Shown piece by piece: positions 44,380 to 55,920 of a DNA stretch of 64,000 bases. The notes beneath the pieces are model-generated. The model had not been told where the DNA came from, did no database searches, and saw only the letters and a list, made by a program, of their open reading frames with translations. Origin of the DNA: Sorex araneus (Eukaryota > Chordata > Mammalia > Eulipotyphla > Soricidae); assembly GCF_027595985.1 (NCBI RefSeq), contig NC_073311.1, forward strand, positions 52,243,292 through 52,307,291, read 5' to 3'. Position 1 is the first letter of the stretch; every line of letters begins with the position of its first letter. The position numbers and the translations under genes are program-made.

Positions 44380-44570
44380 AAGGAGTCTGGTGGTCAGAGA
44401 ATAGCGAGTAGGGAGTTTGTGGCTCCCTCCAGCGAATAGGGAGCAGGAGGCTGACCCAGATTTAATTCCTGGCATTCGGTCCCCAGAGCACTGCCAGGAG
44501 TGACCCTTGAACACAAAGACCAGAGTAGCCCCTGAGTACTGCTAGTTGCGGCTCAGAAACAAAAAAAATA
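44380..44570 (+). mobile_element. Degenerate SINE (U5)
   Basis: Paralogue of 13237-13440. Confidence 0.68.
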
Positions 44571-45337
44571 GTGGAAAATTAAGGAACCTGAACGAAACAG
44601 ATTGCTCTCAGGTTTTCCAGTTCTCTTATTCATTTTATGAAGATGAATGGAACATCCTTTCAAGAGCTATTGAGGTAGCGGGCTGTCCCTATCTTTGTGT
44701 CTGAAAAAGCAAGTTGCTTGTAAGAAAATTTAATTTCTGGGAAAATGAGTAAGAGGTGCTTGAATAATATCAGCCAGGAAATGATACCTGGAAGGTAAAC
44801 TAAAGCATCACTCACTTGGAAAGAAAAGGGTACACAAACAGAAAATTGAACCAGACAGGACATGGAGATGTGAGTTCCTAATCATCACATCAGAGGGGGA
44901 TGACCCAGATGAGTCCTGAGGGAGGGGATGTCAAAGGGCACCAATGCAGCTCTATGATAGATGAGGCTAATGAATTTCTCATTTCAAAAAATAAAAAGAA
45001 AGAAAGGCTCAGGTGCATTTTTCTCTATCAAAGCAAAATCTTAAAGGAATTTAATTAACTTATACATTTTTAACATTTGAAATGAGAAGACAAGAAGTGT
45101 GAGCTCTGGTTCCTGAAAGAAGGTGAAAATAGAACTAACAATATCTGTGGTAGAAAGAGACTTTATGTCTCTTTGGCTGCATTGGCTATCATATCACTGG
45201 ATGCATTGGCTCTCATATCATTGATAAGTATTCAGATTCTTAAGTATCCAGAGTAAATGGAATAAATGGATAAATGAAATGAACCTATAAGAAACTTGAG
45301 AAAAAGATTAGCTTTTAAAGTCCATTTTATGAAGCTA
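44571..45337. other. TAS2R8-like 3' flank (U5)
   Basis: Paralogue of 13441-14231. No gene seen. Confidence 0.55.
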
Positions 45338-46273
45338 CTAATTTACATTAGCCAGGCTGTTCCCCCAACCCCCAACACTTCTCAATATCCTGACAAATCC
45401 TTGTTTCAGCCTGCTATTTCCAATAATTAAAATAAGGGAATGGCCAGAGGGGTAGAGAATCAATATAATTTTTCCAAGCCCAGAAACTAACTTTTCTTTC
45501 ATTATATCACTGTAAGTAAGTAAAAGACAAGTCGCATAGTATACGAAAAGGAGGAAGAGAAAAGAAGTCACATTTTTCATGGCGGAAATATGGGCTTCTG
45601 TGCTGGGGTCTCTCCAGCCAACATTGAGTTTCATGTGCTTGGTATGTCTCCACAGAGACAAAATTAACAGGAAAAATGAAATCAATGACACAGTAACTGG
45701 GACAACTGCCAAAAGGTTAGGGAGAGTTGATGGGTTGAAATATTTAATTTCACTCACATGGAAAATTTCAGTGACGTTTCTTTGATGTTTTGTAAATCTA
45801 TAAATGTGTTCATAATAATTCGGCATTGCTGTCAGAAGGCTGCTCAGGGAGCAAATGGTCAAGCCCACCGGCAGGATCCAGTAAATCGCCCTGTCAATCC
45901 TCCATTTTAGCCAGAGGAAAAGTGGACTGGAGAAATTCGCTATCTTTAGTAAATAGAAGACGTTGAAACAGGTGGCAAACCACAAACTTGAGTAGTTGAT
46001 AAGTATCCAGAAAACACTGTATACTATTACTAGTTTGACATCTTCATAACAATCTGGATGGAGTTTCTGAATAATGTCACCTATTATTATCATAAAGAGC
46101 AAACATATTCTGGAAATAGCCAGGCTTGTGAGGATGTAGTTAAGTGAGGGGGTTTTATTCTTCTGAATAGAGTCGATCCAGGACATTATTCCAACGTACC
46201 CATTTGCCAAGATGCCTATCATAGATTCTCCAGCCACTATAATAGTAAAGACGATATCTTCTTTAGTGATCAT
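45338..46273 (-). CDS. TAS2R8: TAS2R8-like bitter taste receptor, intact (U5)
   Basis: A single-exon frame of 311 codons starting MITKEDIVFTIIVAGESMIG. Seven membrane segments are in place; TM3 has NYSSLWFATCFNVFYLLKIA, loop 2 has HQRNVTEIF (still an N-x-T site), TM5 has LLILSLWRHTKHM, and TM7 has YPSGHSLILIIGNSRLKQ. It lacks one codon in intracellular loop 3 (KLNVGWRDPS where U4 has a Thr before the Gly), a conserved G-protein-facing stretch. It pairs with U4 by HPDCYEDVK in loop 1. The C-terminus (GGWGNSLANVN) differs from U4. Expected to be a functional bitter receptor; the loop-3 change makes this slightly less sure. Confidence 0.92.
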   Translation of the reverse strand: MITKEDIVFTIIVAGESMIGILANGYVGIMSWIDSIQKNKTPSLNYILTSLAISRICLLFMIIIGDIIQKLHPDCYEDVKLVIVYSVFWILINYSSLWFATCFNVFYLLKIANFSSPLFLWLKWRIDRAIYWILPVGLTICSLSSLLTAMPNYYEHIYRFTKHQRNVTEIFHVSEIKYFNPSTLPNLLAVVPVTVSLISFFLLILSLWRHTKHMKLNVGWRDPSTEAHISAMKNVTSFLFLLFVYYATCLLLTYSDIMKEKLVSGLGKIILILYPSGHSLILIIGNSRLKQGFVRILRSVGGWGNSLANVN

Positions 46274-47137
46274 GTTGGTAGCGATGTCCCACTGTCACTC
46301 CAGATAGACCAATACACAAACAGTTAGAGCTGATAAATTCTTCGAGTCATGGAATCATTTTTCATTATTGTTTTTATATTTTTCCAGGAACACCCAATGT
46401 TCCTCTGAAATAAGATAACTGACATTTATGGAAATGAAACCAATTGGTTGCTTCAAATGGTTTTTCTAGCTTTATTGCCAGGACAAATAATAGTTATCAC
46501 CTTTTAGTCAGTGAAAACTGCAATGTTGAGTTAAAAACTTCTCTCATGCAAATTTAAAAAGATTGCATTTCATGAATTTGCAATAAACTTCCTGCTGTCA
46601 AGTTCTGCATATTAGGACCTGTCAAATTACATTTTGAATAGTGAGACTCAAAGAAAGCAAATAAGCATAGAGTTTGCTATTATTTAATGTAAAATTAAAC
46701 AATGTAAATAGAACTTCATTACCACATATTAAAAATTACCCACGAGTCAGTTCTTCTTTGTGGAAATGAATTTTAGTTTAGGGAATGATAAATGCAAATG
46801 TAGATTGTAGGGTCAGCATTCAGACAAAAGCAAATAATTTTTGCTCCCATATGAATGGCTAATTTGAACATGAATATAACTTTAAATCGCATAGTTATTA
46901 GCCAAACTTGCGCATAGAAGTAATTGAGAAGAATTGATTCTAAATAGTTGCTTGTTAGAAGTGTAAGATGCTAACAGTCTGTTACCTTTAAATTTATTTA
47001 ATGTGGTAAATGCTGCCCATGACAATTCATTCCTGAAAGGTCTCTTGAATAGTAAATATTTTCATGTAAAAGAGCAGGAAATTAATATCTTAAGTTCTTC
47101 TAGTTACAATCAATTCCTTTTATAAGATATAGTCTTA
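46274..47137. other. TAS2R8-like 5' flank (U5)
   Basis: Close to U4 32210-34110 minus the LTR. It ends at the duplicated target of the next retroposon. Confidence 0.62.
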
Positions 47138-47766
47138 TGGCTGCCAAGTTGTGATCCCAGGGGTCACAAGTGTGTGCGGCCTCTCAGCAGCTGCAGGAGC
47201 GTGAGACCAGACGCCAGCTAAATTAATTTTGGTATGGGCAGCTCCTCGAAGAATGTTTCCAGACTGAGAATTAAGCCGCGGCCTCATGCCTGCCCAGGAG
47301 GGGAAAGGTATTTCTCTCTCTCACCTCTTCCTTACCGGGGGTGAAGGGCGTGGTGACCGCCATATTTTGACGACCACAGATAGGGTTTACAAGCTTGCAA
47401 TGACCCAATATCTGGAAGAAATCTCCCTGGACTTGTTGCTAAAGTACAGAAATCCAAAGCCAACTTCATATCTCTTCACAACAGGTCTGACTCTAGTGGG
47501 ATACTCCTAATAATAATAGTGAGGTTTGTGTTGAATATTGAATGTAACCAAAGTGAATAGAAAGTAAAGTGAAATTTATCAGTTACAAGGTGGGGGGGTG
47601 TGTGGGGGGGGCGGGATGGGCGGTGTACTGTGTTTTTTTTTTTGGTGGTGGGATATGGGCACTGGTGAAGGGATGGTTGTTTCAGCATTGTATAACTGAG
47701 AATTAAGCCTGAAAGCATTGTAATTTTTACATGGTGATTCAATAAAATAAAATTATTAATAAAAAA
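47138..47766 (+). mobile_element. ORF-less L1-tailed retroposon in the TAS2R8 5' flank
   Basis: A 629-bp element flanked by the 14-bp duplication aagatatagtctta (47124-47137 and 47767-47780). U4 is empty here (near 34106), so it inserted after the U4/U5 split. It starts 'tggctgccaagttgtgatcc', has 'gtgtgcggcctctc', CCGCCATATT at 47357-47366, and an L1-type 3' end with (A)-rich tail. Confidence 0.9.
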
Positions 47767-47845
47767 AAGATATAGTCTTAAGTTCTACACTGCAGTCATT
47801 TTTCAAGATGCAACAATCACCTTCAACTAATAGTTTTTTCCTAGG

Positions 47846-48545
47846 GTTGAGCTTCCATGTGACCCAGAAATTCCACTTCTTAGCATCTACCCCAAATCCC
47901 CAAAACTCTAATCAGAAAAGATATGGGTGCTCCTGTGTTCATTGCAGCACAACTCACAGTGGCCAAACTATGGGAACCCAAGGATCCAAGAACACATTTC
48001 TAGATAAAGAAACCATGGTATGTATACACATTGACACATGGATTGTATTTGCTATGAGAAAAGATGAAGTCTCAGAACGTGCTACTATGTGGGTGGATCT
48101 GGAGACTGTGACGCTGAGTGACATGAGTAAGAAAGTGGACAGGCACAGAAGGAACTGTCTCATGTGTGAGATATAAAGAGACACAAAAGGAGAATAACAA
48201 ATGGCCAAAGACAACAGACGTTGAAAGCAGTCTTTAGTAGGAATTCTACCAGGTGAGAGGCAGGGCAGACGGAGGGATATTGTGAGGGAGACCATAGGGA
48301 CAGCGGAGAATGGAGGTGGACCCTGGTGAAGGGTGTAGTGCCGCAACATTTGGTGGATGATGCTCCATTGGAACATACCCGGTGGTCCAGTCAACTGCTG
48401 CGTTAAGGACCAAAAGTCATTCCCCCAGCGGATGGACGGAACACTGATGAACAATGACAGCTCTGTTGAGATCTAACAGTGCTTATATAGGAAAAGAGAA
48501 ACTGCTCCATTCAGGGTGAAGGGATGGGAAGTGGAATGGGAAATG
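47846..48545 (+). mobile_element. Old L1 3' fragment (U5)
   Basis: Paralogue of 752-1440 and 34178-34880. Confidence 0.72.
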
Positions 48546-48559
48546 CAATAAATGATTGA

Positions 48560-49005
48560 CAGAAAGGAAAATAAAGCACAAAGGAGAAGTTAAACATAGG
48601 CACTGGGAATCGGGAGCCTCTGGACAATTGGGAGTGCTGGGAAGAACTGCAGTGGGTGGAAAGGAAGGTTGCAGGGTGATGGGCAATCCCATTAATATGG
48701 AATAGGGAGGAATGCAGACCCGAAGTCAAGCCTGAGCTGCTGGTAGCTATAGAGGGACAAATGATTCAGCAAATTCTGGTAATAGATCTACAGCAATTAC
48801 AAATTATAGAGAGAATTCGCCCTCTTTGGGTGCTGACCTTCCCCATCTCTGGAAGGGTGTCTCCGATGCCCTCTTGCCTGGAAGAGACACCTGGAGGATT
48901 GCTCGTCAGGGTGGCACCTACCAGGCCCAACGGCACAGGACCAGCAGGGACTCCAGGACTCCAGTCTAGCAGCCCTGAAAATCATGGTGCCGAAGAGTAA
49001 ATTCC
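48560..49005. repeat. Unclassified GC-richer block (U5)
   Basis: Paralogue of 1600-2085. Confidence 0.5.
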
Positions 49006-49084
49006 AATAGTTTTTTTGCCTAGCATATTTTAGAAAATAGGATTAATTTTCTGCTTACTTTTTTTACTTTCTGTTTTAATTTTT

Positions 49085-49262
49085 ATTTTCATTTTCATTC
49101 TCCTTTTGCTTTTAGTTCTGGGGCTTTCTCCTGGCTCTGCTCTCAGGGATCACTTCTGGTAGCCACAAAAGTGGGTTTTCTTATGGGGTTTTGGGGCATC
49201 AACTAGAGTCAGTTGGGTGCAAGGCAAATGCCCTACCCACTCTTCTACCTCTCCAGCCCTCT
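49085..49262 (-). mobile_element. Old tRNA-derived SINE (U5)
   Basis: Paralogue of 2155-2330; here the end 'ctacccactcttctacctctccagccct' is better kept, confirming the SINE assignment. Confidence 0.7.
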
Positions 49263-49867
49263 CATTCTACTTTTAAATGGATATATTTGAGGGAGGGAGA
49301 AATTATTTAGCATAAATTTAATCTACCTAGAGGCCCCCAAACTTTTTTGGTCACGTCCATACCACTTTTTAAAAAAATTAAGTCACTATGCACCCCCCTG
49401 GAAATCTACCTTCTCTAAGGAACAAACAGAACATTGCACCAGGCTATACCACACTGGGAAATGTTCATCTCCTCCAGGGGGCAGTAGTGCACACGTGGAG
49501 AAACATTGATCTGGCTAATGCAAATCACATAAACTCAGGTTCCTCTCCTATTTAAATAATTCTGTAATGAAACAACATATGCTTTCCCTATTTCTTAAAC
49601 CATGCAGAGTGTATAATGCAAAAGCATGAAATTAGTAATTTAGGGACATATGATTATCTATAAAATATTATCAGAAACAAATGAGAAAAGAGAGTATAGC
49701 TAAAGGAAATAAAGTGTTGAAGGACTGCTCAGTCTAGAAGGAAAGAGAGCAGGTTGCAAAAATTCTTTGAGGACTGATACGGAAGAGCAGCATCATTAGC
49801 TAGATTTATGGCTCTTGGACTGCCAATCTTCTTTGTCAAGGTGACTCTGGTATTCATAATTCTCTTT

Positions 49868-50038
49868 TGTTTGTTTTGTTTGGGGTCGTATCTGGCTGTG
49901 CTCAAGGCTTAGTCCTGACTATGTGCTGAGCGATCCCTCCTGGTGGGGTTGGGGGACCACATGAGGTGCTGGGGATTGAACACAGGTTTGCCACATGCGA
50001 GGCAAGTGCTCTACCCATTGTGCTACCTCTCTTACTCC
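49868..50038 (-). mobile_element. Old tRNA-derived SINE (U5)
   Basis: Paralogue of 2955-3125. Confidence 0.75.
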
Positions 50039-50194
50039 TATATACTTATTCTTAATTGTAGAAAACTTTTTTTCGGGTTAAATATTCATTCTTAAAATTA
50101 TATCTGTTTTCTCAGCCTAGGGAACTCACACATTTCAAGCTAGTCAAAAATCTGAATTTTAGAGTTATTTAACCCTCTTTCTTAGAACCAAACA

Positions 50195-50365
50195 TTCTAT
50201 TGGGGGGGATGGTCACCCACTCAGCAATACTAAGAGGTTACTCATGGGTCTGCAGTAAAGGATTACTCCTGGCAGTGTTTAGGGGACCATAAGGGATGCC
50301 TGGGATTGAACCTTGTTGGCTACAGCAAGGCAAACGCCCTATCCTATAAACTTTTGTCCCATAGA
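50195..50365 (-). mobile_element. Old tRNA-derived SINE (U5)
   Basis: Paralogue of 3282-3450; the deletion junction that removes TAS2R9 lies at its right edge. Confidence 0.7.
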
Positions 50366-50369
50366 ACCA

Positions 50370-50612
50370 ACTAATTCCAAATAATAGTAATGGGTTTTCT
50401 GTAGAAAATTGAATGCAATCAAAGTAAAGAGAGTGTAAAGTGAAAATCATCAGCCACACAGGCAGGGTGAAGGGTGGCGTGGGAGGTATACTAGGGTTCT
50501 TGGTGGTGGAACATGTGCTCTGGTAAAGGGATGAGTTTTTGATCATTGTATGACTGAAACTTAAACCTGAAAGCTTTGTAACTGTTCTCATGGTGATTTA
50601 ATTAAAAAAATG
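50370..50612 (+). mobile_element. 3' half of the long L1-tailed retroposon
   Basis: Begins abruptly at 'aattccaaataatagtaatg' and matches 28678-28912; the GC-rich 5' part is absent. The left side is spacer equivalent to about 3445, so TAS2R9 and the retroposon heads were lost in one join. Confidence 0.8.
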
Positions 50613-50660
50613 TCGCTCTACATATATACAAAGTTTACTATAAATGATTTAGTCATTTTA

Positions 50661-50912
50661 TGTCTGGAGTGATAGCACAGTGGGTCGGGCAATTGCCTTG
50701 CACGTTGGCTGACCCCAGTTTGATTCCTCCGTCTCTCTCGGAGAGCCCGACAAGCTACCAAGAGTATCTCGCCACACACCAGAGCCTGGCAAGCTACCCG
50801 TGTTGTATTCGATATGCAAAAACAGTAACAAGTCTCAAAATGGAGACGTTACTGGTGCCTGCTCTAGCAAATCGATGAACAACGATATGACAGTGCTACA
50901 GTGCTATAGGAA
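50661..50912 (+). mobile_element. Long-tail SINE variant (U5)
   Basis: Paralogue of 7579-7826. Confidence 0.83.
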
Positions 50913-51936
50913 ATTGCCAATATTACCTTTACTATGAAAAAATTGAGTCATTCAAGAATAATGATGAAATAAAATACTCCTTCATTCTTAAAGAGCTATT
51001 CATTGTACTCACCTTATTTTTTCTGCTTTTTAAACATATCTTGGACAGTTTCACTTGCTTTATGGTGTTTAGTCCTTGTTTAATTCCCTTAAATTTATAT
51101 TAACTAATGTCATTTTTACCCTGTTTCATGGCTGCTGTTACCTTAGTGTGTTTTTATCTGCTGAAGCTGTTGATTCTCCCTTTGGGTGTTTCATGTGTGT
51201 GTGTATGGAGTTATTTCCATTTTGATTGTGTGATTGCTGTGTTGTGGTTCATCTTTCAGTTTTATGAGCATTATAGCAGCAACTTCTCACAGCAGTAATT
51301 GTTTTGGTAATTGAGGGGCTAGCAAGTTTTTCACCTACTTCTCAGCTCTTAGAGGTCTTTTTGAGTTATGACAGTTTGAACATTTTTATTATTCAAGGCA
51401 CTATTTTGTGGACACACTTTCTTCAATTTTCCATTTTCATCTTGTTTCTTTTGCTTGTCTACTTTGTCTCCTTGGCTTCTTCCTAGAGAGACATGCATCA
51501 GATTTTTGTGGTTTCTTCACCTCTTCCCCTCAATAAGTTTTTCCTTCCTGAAACTAGAGCCCCTGGCCTCTAGCACTTTCCATGTTCCTTCATTGCTGCT
51601 CTCCTGTTGTGTAGACACTTTTTACACAACCCAATACATTTTTTTCCCCTTTGGCTGTGAATCTTAAATATGACACCTGATATTTGTCATCTCTAAGAAT
51701 TTTCTAATTCCTGTTCCTTGGACAGATCATCTGTACTTTTATCATGGTGAGCTGCTTGACCATCTCTACACACCTCAAGTATTCTTTACCAATTCAGGTT
51801 TAAATAGTTTTTCTGTGCAGTTATACAGTTTATAAAATTAGTTGTTTGGTGTGTTTCTACAATTATGCTCAAGGTTAAGCCTGTGTTAGTTTTTTGCTTT
51901 ATTTGCTTCGTGAGTTTTAATTTGTCAATAGAGCGA
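50913..51936. other. Shared spacer (U5)
   Basis: Paralogue of 7827-8884. No gene seen. Confidence 0.5.
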
Positions 51937-52122
51937 TTTTTTTTTTTTTTTTGCTTCTTGGGTCACACCTGGTGATACACAGGGGTTACTCCTGGTTTTC
52001 CACTCAGGAACCACTCCTGGTGGTGCTCAGGGGACCATATGGGATGCTGGGAATCGAACGCGGGTCAGCTGCATGCAAGGCAAACGCCGTACCTGCTCTG
52101 TTATCGCTCCAGCCCCGGAGCG
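51937..52122 (-). mobile_element. Young SINE in spacer
   Basis: Reverse SINE with a 15-base poly-T start, 'gggatgctgggaatcgaacg' and 'ttatcgctccagccccg', flanked by short repeats of gagcgat. The same position is empty in the other units (for example 30210). Confidence 0.93.
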
Positions 52123-52134
52123 ATCTTTAGTTAT

Positions 52135-52480
52135 CACACAAATGTGCACACAGCAAGGTGAAAACAGCAAATTGGAATTCATTAAGAAAAAAGCTTTAAT
52201 GAATCTAATAAATAAGACAGTAAAACAGACAGCTTAGATAATGGGAGAAAATATTTACAGAAAAATATTTGAAAATTACTTAATATTCAGACTATACAAA
52301 GTACCCAAACAATTTGAAAACAGAATGACAGAAAACCCAATTAAGCAATGAGCAAAGGTCTTGAATAGACATTTCTCCAGATGTTTACAAATGGCCACAT
52401 GCTCTTGAGAAAAATATTATACTTCATAAGTCATTAGGAAAATGCAAGTAAACTGAGATATTCACATTCACTTCGATGTT
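52135..52480 (+). mobile_element. Old L1 ORF2 fragment (U5)
   Basis: Paralogue of 8885-9190. A nearby 52-bp insertion (about 52508-52560) repeats 'aatattgaaaatattaaa'. Confidence 0.58.
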
Positions 52481-52560
52481 TTATAACACAATATTGAAAA
52501 TATTAAAAAAGGCAAAAGATTTATGCGATCTGAAGAGAAACCAGAGTATAATATTGAAAA

Positions 52561-53294
52561 TATTAAAGCTTCAGTCTATGCATCTAATTTTTTCTTGTTT
52601 AATTTTAATAAGGCACATTAAGAAGCATTGGTATGTTTTATATAGTTTTATTAATCGATTCCATATAAATATATATGTGTGTATATATAGTACTGCCAGG
52701 TTTAGAAAAGAAAAACTAACAAGTGGAACTAATATTAAAGTCTTTTAATTTTACCAAATTTATTGACCAATATACTCTATATATCTTCAATAATAAATAT
52801 ATTAATTGCTTCAGACAAAATCTAATTCATGTCTACTCTAATAATAGTTGACCCTACTGACTGTTTCCAAAGGTGGAGTTTAGTTCGATGACCTGGGCAG
52901 AGACGTCTACTAGGACTACGTGAATGAGCCCAGCTGCTTTTCAATGGAATGCAAATGCTAGCAAGATGCTATTACAGTGTTCTTATTGGTCATGTACTTT
53001 GCATCTGGGGAAATGATTTAGAACCAACTATGAAAATGGTCTCTCCTTTTACAGGGGATACTAGAAGATTACCTTTGAAAACTTCCTTTTAAAAAAAAGT
53101 AAGGGAGGGAAAGTAAGAGACAAAGACAGACAGAGAGAGAGCGAGAGAGAGAGAGAGAGAGTGAAAAAAGAGGCAAAATCAATTCTAAATTACAATTATA
53201 AATATACTAATACATTTCTAGAGAAATTCACTGTATGAAACCAACATTAATACAGTAACTGAAGACAGTTAAAGATATCTGGTCTTTCTTGGTC
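52561..53294. other. TAS2R7 3' flank (U6)
   Basis: Paralogue of 9191-9894, with a GA-rich tract at about 53125-53162. Confidence 0.58.
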
Positions 53295-54251
53295 CTAGAA
53301 ATTGAGACTCTTCAAATCTCCTTCTGTTGTTAGAATCGTCTTTATCTTCCATAGCACCCTTAGAGATGCTTCTCTCAGTTTATTGTTTCCTAGGATTAGA
53401 ATAAATGAATGGGTTGAAGGATAAATTAGAGCTATCAGCTCCCCAACCAACACAGCTAGTTCACTCTCTGGTATAAAGTAGCTGGAGGTGGCTATGAGAA
53501 AGGCCAAACAGTAGACAATGAACAGGAGGAGGAAGGTGATGACAGTTTTCATGGCTCCCAAGTGGGCATCTCTGCTTGGGTCTCTGTGTCCACTGGCACT
53601 GAGCTGCATCTTCCTGGTGTGCTTCCACAGGGAGAGGATCAAGAGGCAAAAGGAGACCAGTGACATAGAAACAGGAAATATTGTTAAAAGATTGAGAAAT
53701 ATCTTGGTGGACTCATATTGAGCTTTATTTACACTGCACTTCAATGTTCCGTTTCTTCTCTTCTTTGCCTTGATACAGTACCTGAAATCATCATTCAAAT
53801 TCTCAGTGACAGCAAGGCTGATCAACACAGAGAGGGCCACGCACCCCAGCAGGATCCTAAGCACCACCTGGTCAATTCTCCACTTCATCCAGAGGAAAAG
53901 GGGATGCGTGAAATTTGCTATCTTGAGGAAGTAGAAGAGACTGAGGCAGGTGGCAAACCACACACTGAGGTGGTTGGTGAGTGTCCAGAAGAAGTCAACG
54001 ACTCTCATTTGTTTACCAGCAGTGTAGATGTTTGGATACTGCACCAACATAAAGCAGTCTAGCATTATTGCGCACAGTAGCCAGATTCTGGAAGTAGCCA
54101 GACACGTGAGAATGAAGTCAATGGAGGCCATCTTCCTTTTCTTCATCCAGCCCAAGCAGTTTACCAGTGCAATGAAGGCGTTCCCTAAGATTCCCATGGA
54201 GAATTCTCCAGCTGCTATGATCATTAAGGTGCTGTTCACCTCATCTGACAT
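53295..54251 (-). CDS. TAS2R7: TAS2R7 bitter taste receptor, intact (U6)
   Basis: A single-exon frame of 318 codons using the ATG at 54251 ([20 protein letters not shown]); an upstream in-frame ATG at 54290 adds 13 residues but is not shared with the paralogues, and human TAS2R7 begins at the equivalent of 54251. Membrane segments fall at about 8-30, 44-66, 85-110, 127-149, 184-208, 232-258 and 263-287. Motifs: [20 protein letters not shown] in TM3, glycosylation site N167 (NGT) in loop 2, [13 protein letters not shown] in TM5, [17 protein letters not shown] in TM7. Strong similarity to the recalled human protein throughout ('WMKWRID', '[11 protein letters not shown]', '[10 protein letters not shown]'). 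It should be a gustducin-coupled bitter receptor, and is the only intact TAS2R7 of six units. Confidence 0.95.
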   Translation of the reverse strand: MSDEVNSTLMIIAAGEFSMGILGNAFIALVNCLGWMKKRKMASIDFILTCLATSRIWLLCAIMLDCFMLVQYPNIYTAGKQMRVVDFFWTLTNHLSVWFATCLSLFYFLKIANFTHPLFLWMKWRIDQVVLRILLGCVALSVLISLAVTENLNDDFRYCIKAKKRRNGTLKCSVNKAQYESTKIFLNLLTIFPVSMSLVSFCLLILSLWKHTRKMQLSASGHRDPSRDAHLGAMKTVITFLLLFIVYCLAFLIATSSYFIPESELAVLVGELIALIYPSTHSFILILGNNKLREASLRVLWKIKTILTTEGDLKSLNF

Positions 54252-55727
54252 GTTAAAAAGCAGAAATATGCAATTCCTTTCTAACTGCATGGATAGAATT
54301 TTACTCTATACCTACTTAGGTTTTACTGTAATTCTGTCTTCTGATGGATACTGGGTGGTCTTTGATCATGAAATTCTGATTAGTCTTGACAAAGCGATAA
54401 GGTTGATGATGTTTAGCCTCAACCCTTTGTGTCCTTAAATCTTCTCAGTGTGTTTCACTTTTCTGCATAGTTCATTTAGTTAAGTTACATTTTGCTTATA
54501 TGCAAACTAGGTTTGTTGCCTTTTATGGTGCCACAAGTCTTTCTGAGGCTATGTTTTGCAAATCTTATGTTTATAAATCTATGATAGAAGCTAGAAACCC
54601 AACAAAATTGATAGATTTAACAAATGAAAACACAGGACTGTCAGTTAAAATTGAATTTCAATTAAACAATACATTATTTTTAGTGTATGTTACAACTTTG
54701 TTAACTTTAGTACTCCAGTAAATACTGAAATGTAATTTCATTTGTGTGACCCACATTATATTTGGCCAATTAATCCTTAAGTATTCTCTATAAATTATTA
54801 AGTTTTTACCAAAAAAGTTTGTACAGATTTTTTTATTTACTCAGTTGACAATATTAATTATAAGTAAAATTATGAAATCTGGCAGAGTTTTAGTTAATTT
54901 AAAATATTAAAATACTTTATTTAATATTAAAAATTATTAAAATTTTAAATACTGATTATTTGCTTCTAAAAACACTTAAGTTCATGTACTTTGGTTGGTT
55001 ATATAAACAATTACATGGCATAAATTATTTTAAATAAAGCATATTCACTACTTTGAATGCTTGTTATGGTCATTAGAGATATTTAAAACATTGGAGATAC
55101 CAAAAACAAAATTGAGAAGAAAGGATTTCAGATTAATGGAAGATAACTTACCCTGAGACGTACAAAACATTTAATTCATCTAAACATAAAAAAATTAAGT
55201 GCATCTCAACAACCAAAATATATTTTACAGAAATTATCAATGCATTCCATAAAATTAACATCTATCTTCCTGCATTATACAAGTAGCAATTTTAATAGCA
55301 AGGATATTTGAGTTAGGATGCAAATATTCTTAAAACTGGAATCATACAGGTTGCATTTTACATGATAATATGCAGAAAATTGTAATAGTCATGTATTTAA
55401 TATTTTATATTTAAAGCTGAATAGTACACTGAAATGGAACCAAATTAGACACAGAAAATTGAGGAGACCAGCTTTCTTGAACAGATGACCTTAGATGTGC
55501 TAGAGAAAGCATTTTAGTAACACTCTCGTGAGGAGGGATTTTGTGTTCACACAGAACCATGTATTTTCAGTCTTTTTCTGTAATTTATATGTGTATGCTA
55601 TGACGAATATTGCTCTTTTATTGAAAGAATGTAATTTTTTCATAGTATACACTTATATATCTCAACTTCTCTGTTGAGACCCAAGTGAATGGTGTGTCTC
55701 TGCAAGTCTTATTAAGAGAAGGAATCT
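54252..55727. other. TAS2R7 5' flank and spacer (U6)
   Basis: Paralogous to 10912-12968 without the SINE-tailed insert and GA element. AT-rich; nothing coding seen. Confidence 0.55.
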
Positions 55728-55920
55728 GGGGCCCAGAGTAATAGTGAATAATAGTACAGCATGGAGGGAGCTTGCGTTGTCTGTGGCTGACCCACGTTCG
55801 ATTCCTGGCATTCCATTTGGTCCCTAGAGCACTGTTAGGAGTGACCCCTGGACATAGAGCCAGGAGTCACCCCTGAGTACTGCTGGGTGTGACCCCCAAA
55901 TAAATAAAAGATAAAAAAAG
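55728..55920 (+). mobile_element. SINE (U6)
   Basis: Plus-strand SINE with 'acgttcgattcctggcattcc' and 'ctgctgggtgtgaccc', A-rich tail. It is better preserved than its U2 and U5 counterparts. Confidence 0.82.

Larger units (their letters stand above)
40411..52490. repeat. Tandem unit U5: TAS2R7 pseudogene, intact TAS2R8-like, TAS2R9 deleted
   Basis: This unit holds TAS2R7 3' flank, broken TAS2R7, spacer with an SINE-tailed insert and a GA tract as in U2, an intact TAS2R8-like gene, and 5' flank with an old L1. The spacer then stops near 50370, where other units continue into TAS2R9, and joins the 3' half of an L1-like retroposon. Confidence 0.77.

Noticed and set aside
54252-54290. Upstream ATG extending TAS2R7 by 13 residues
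   Set aside because: The extension is not shared by the paralogues or the human protein start as I recall it; the downstream ATG fits the family.
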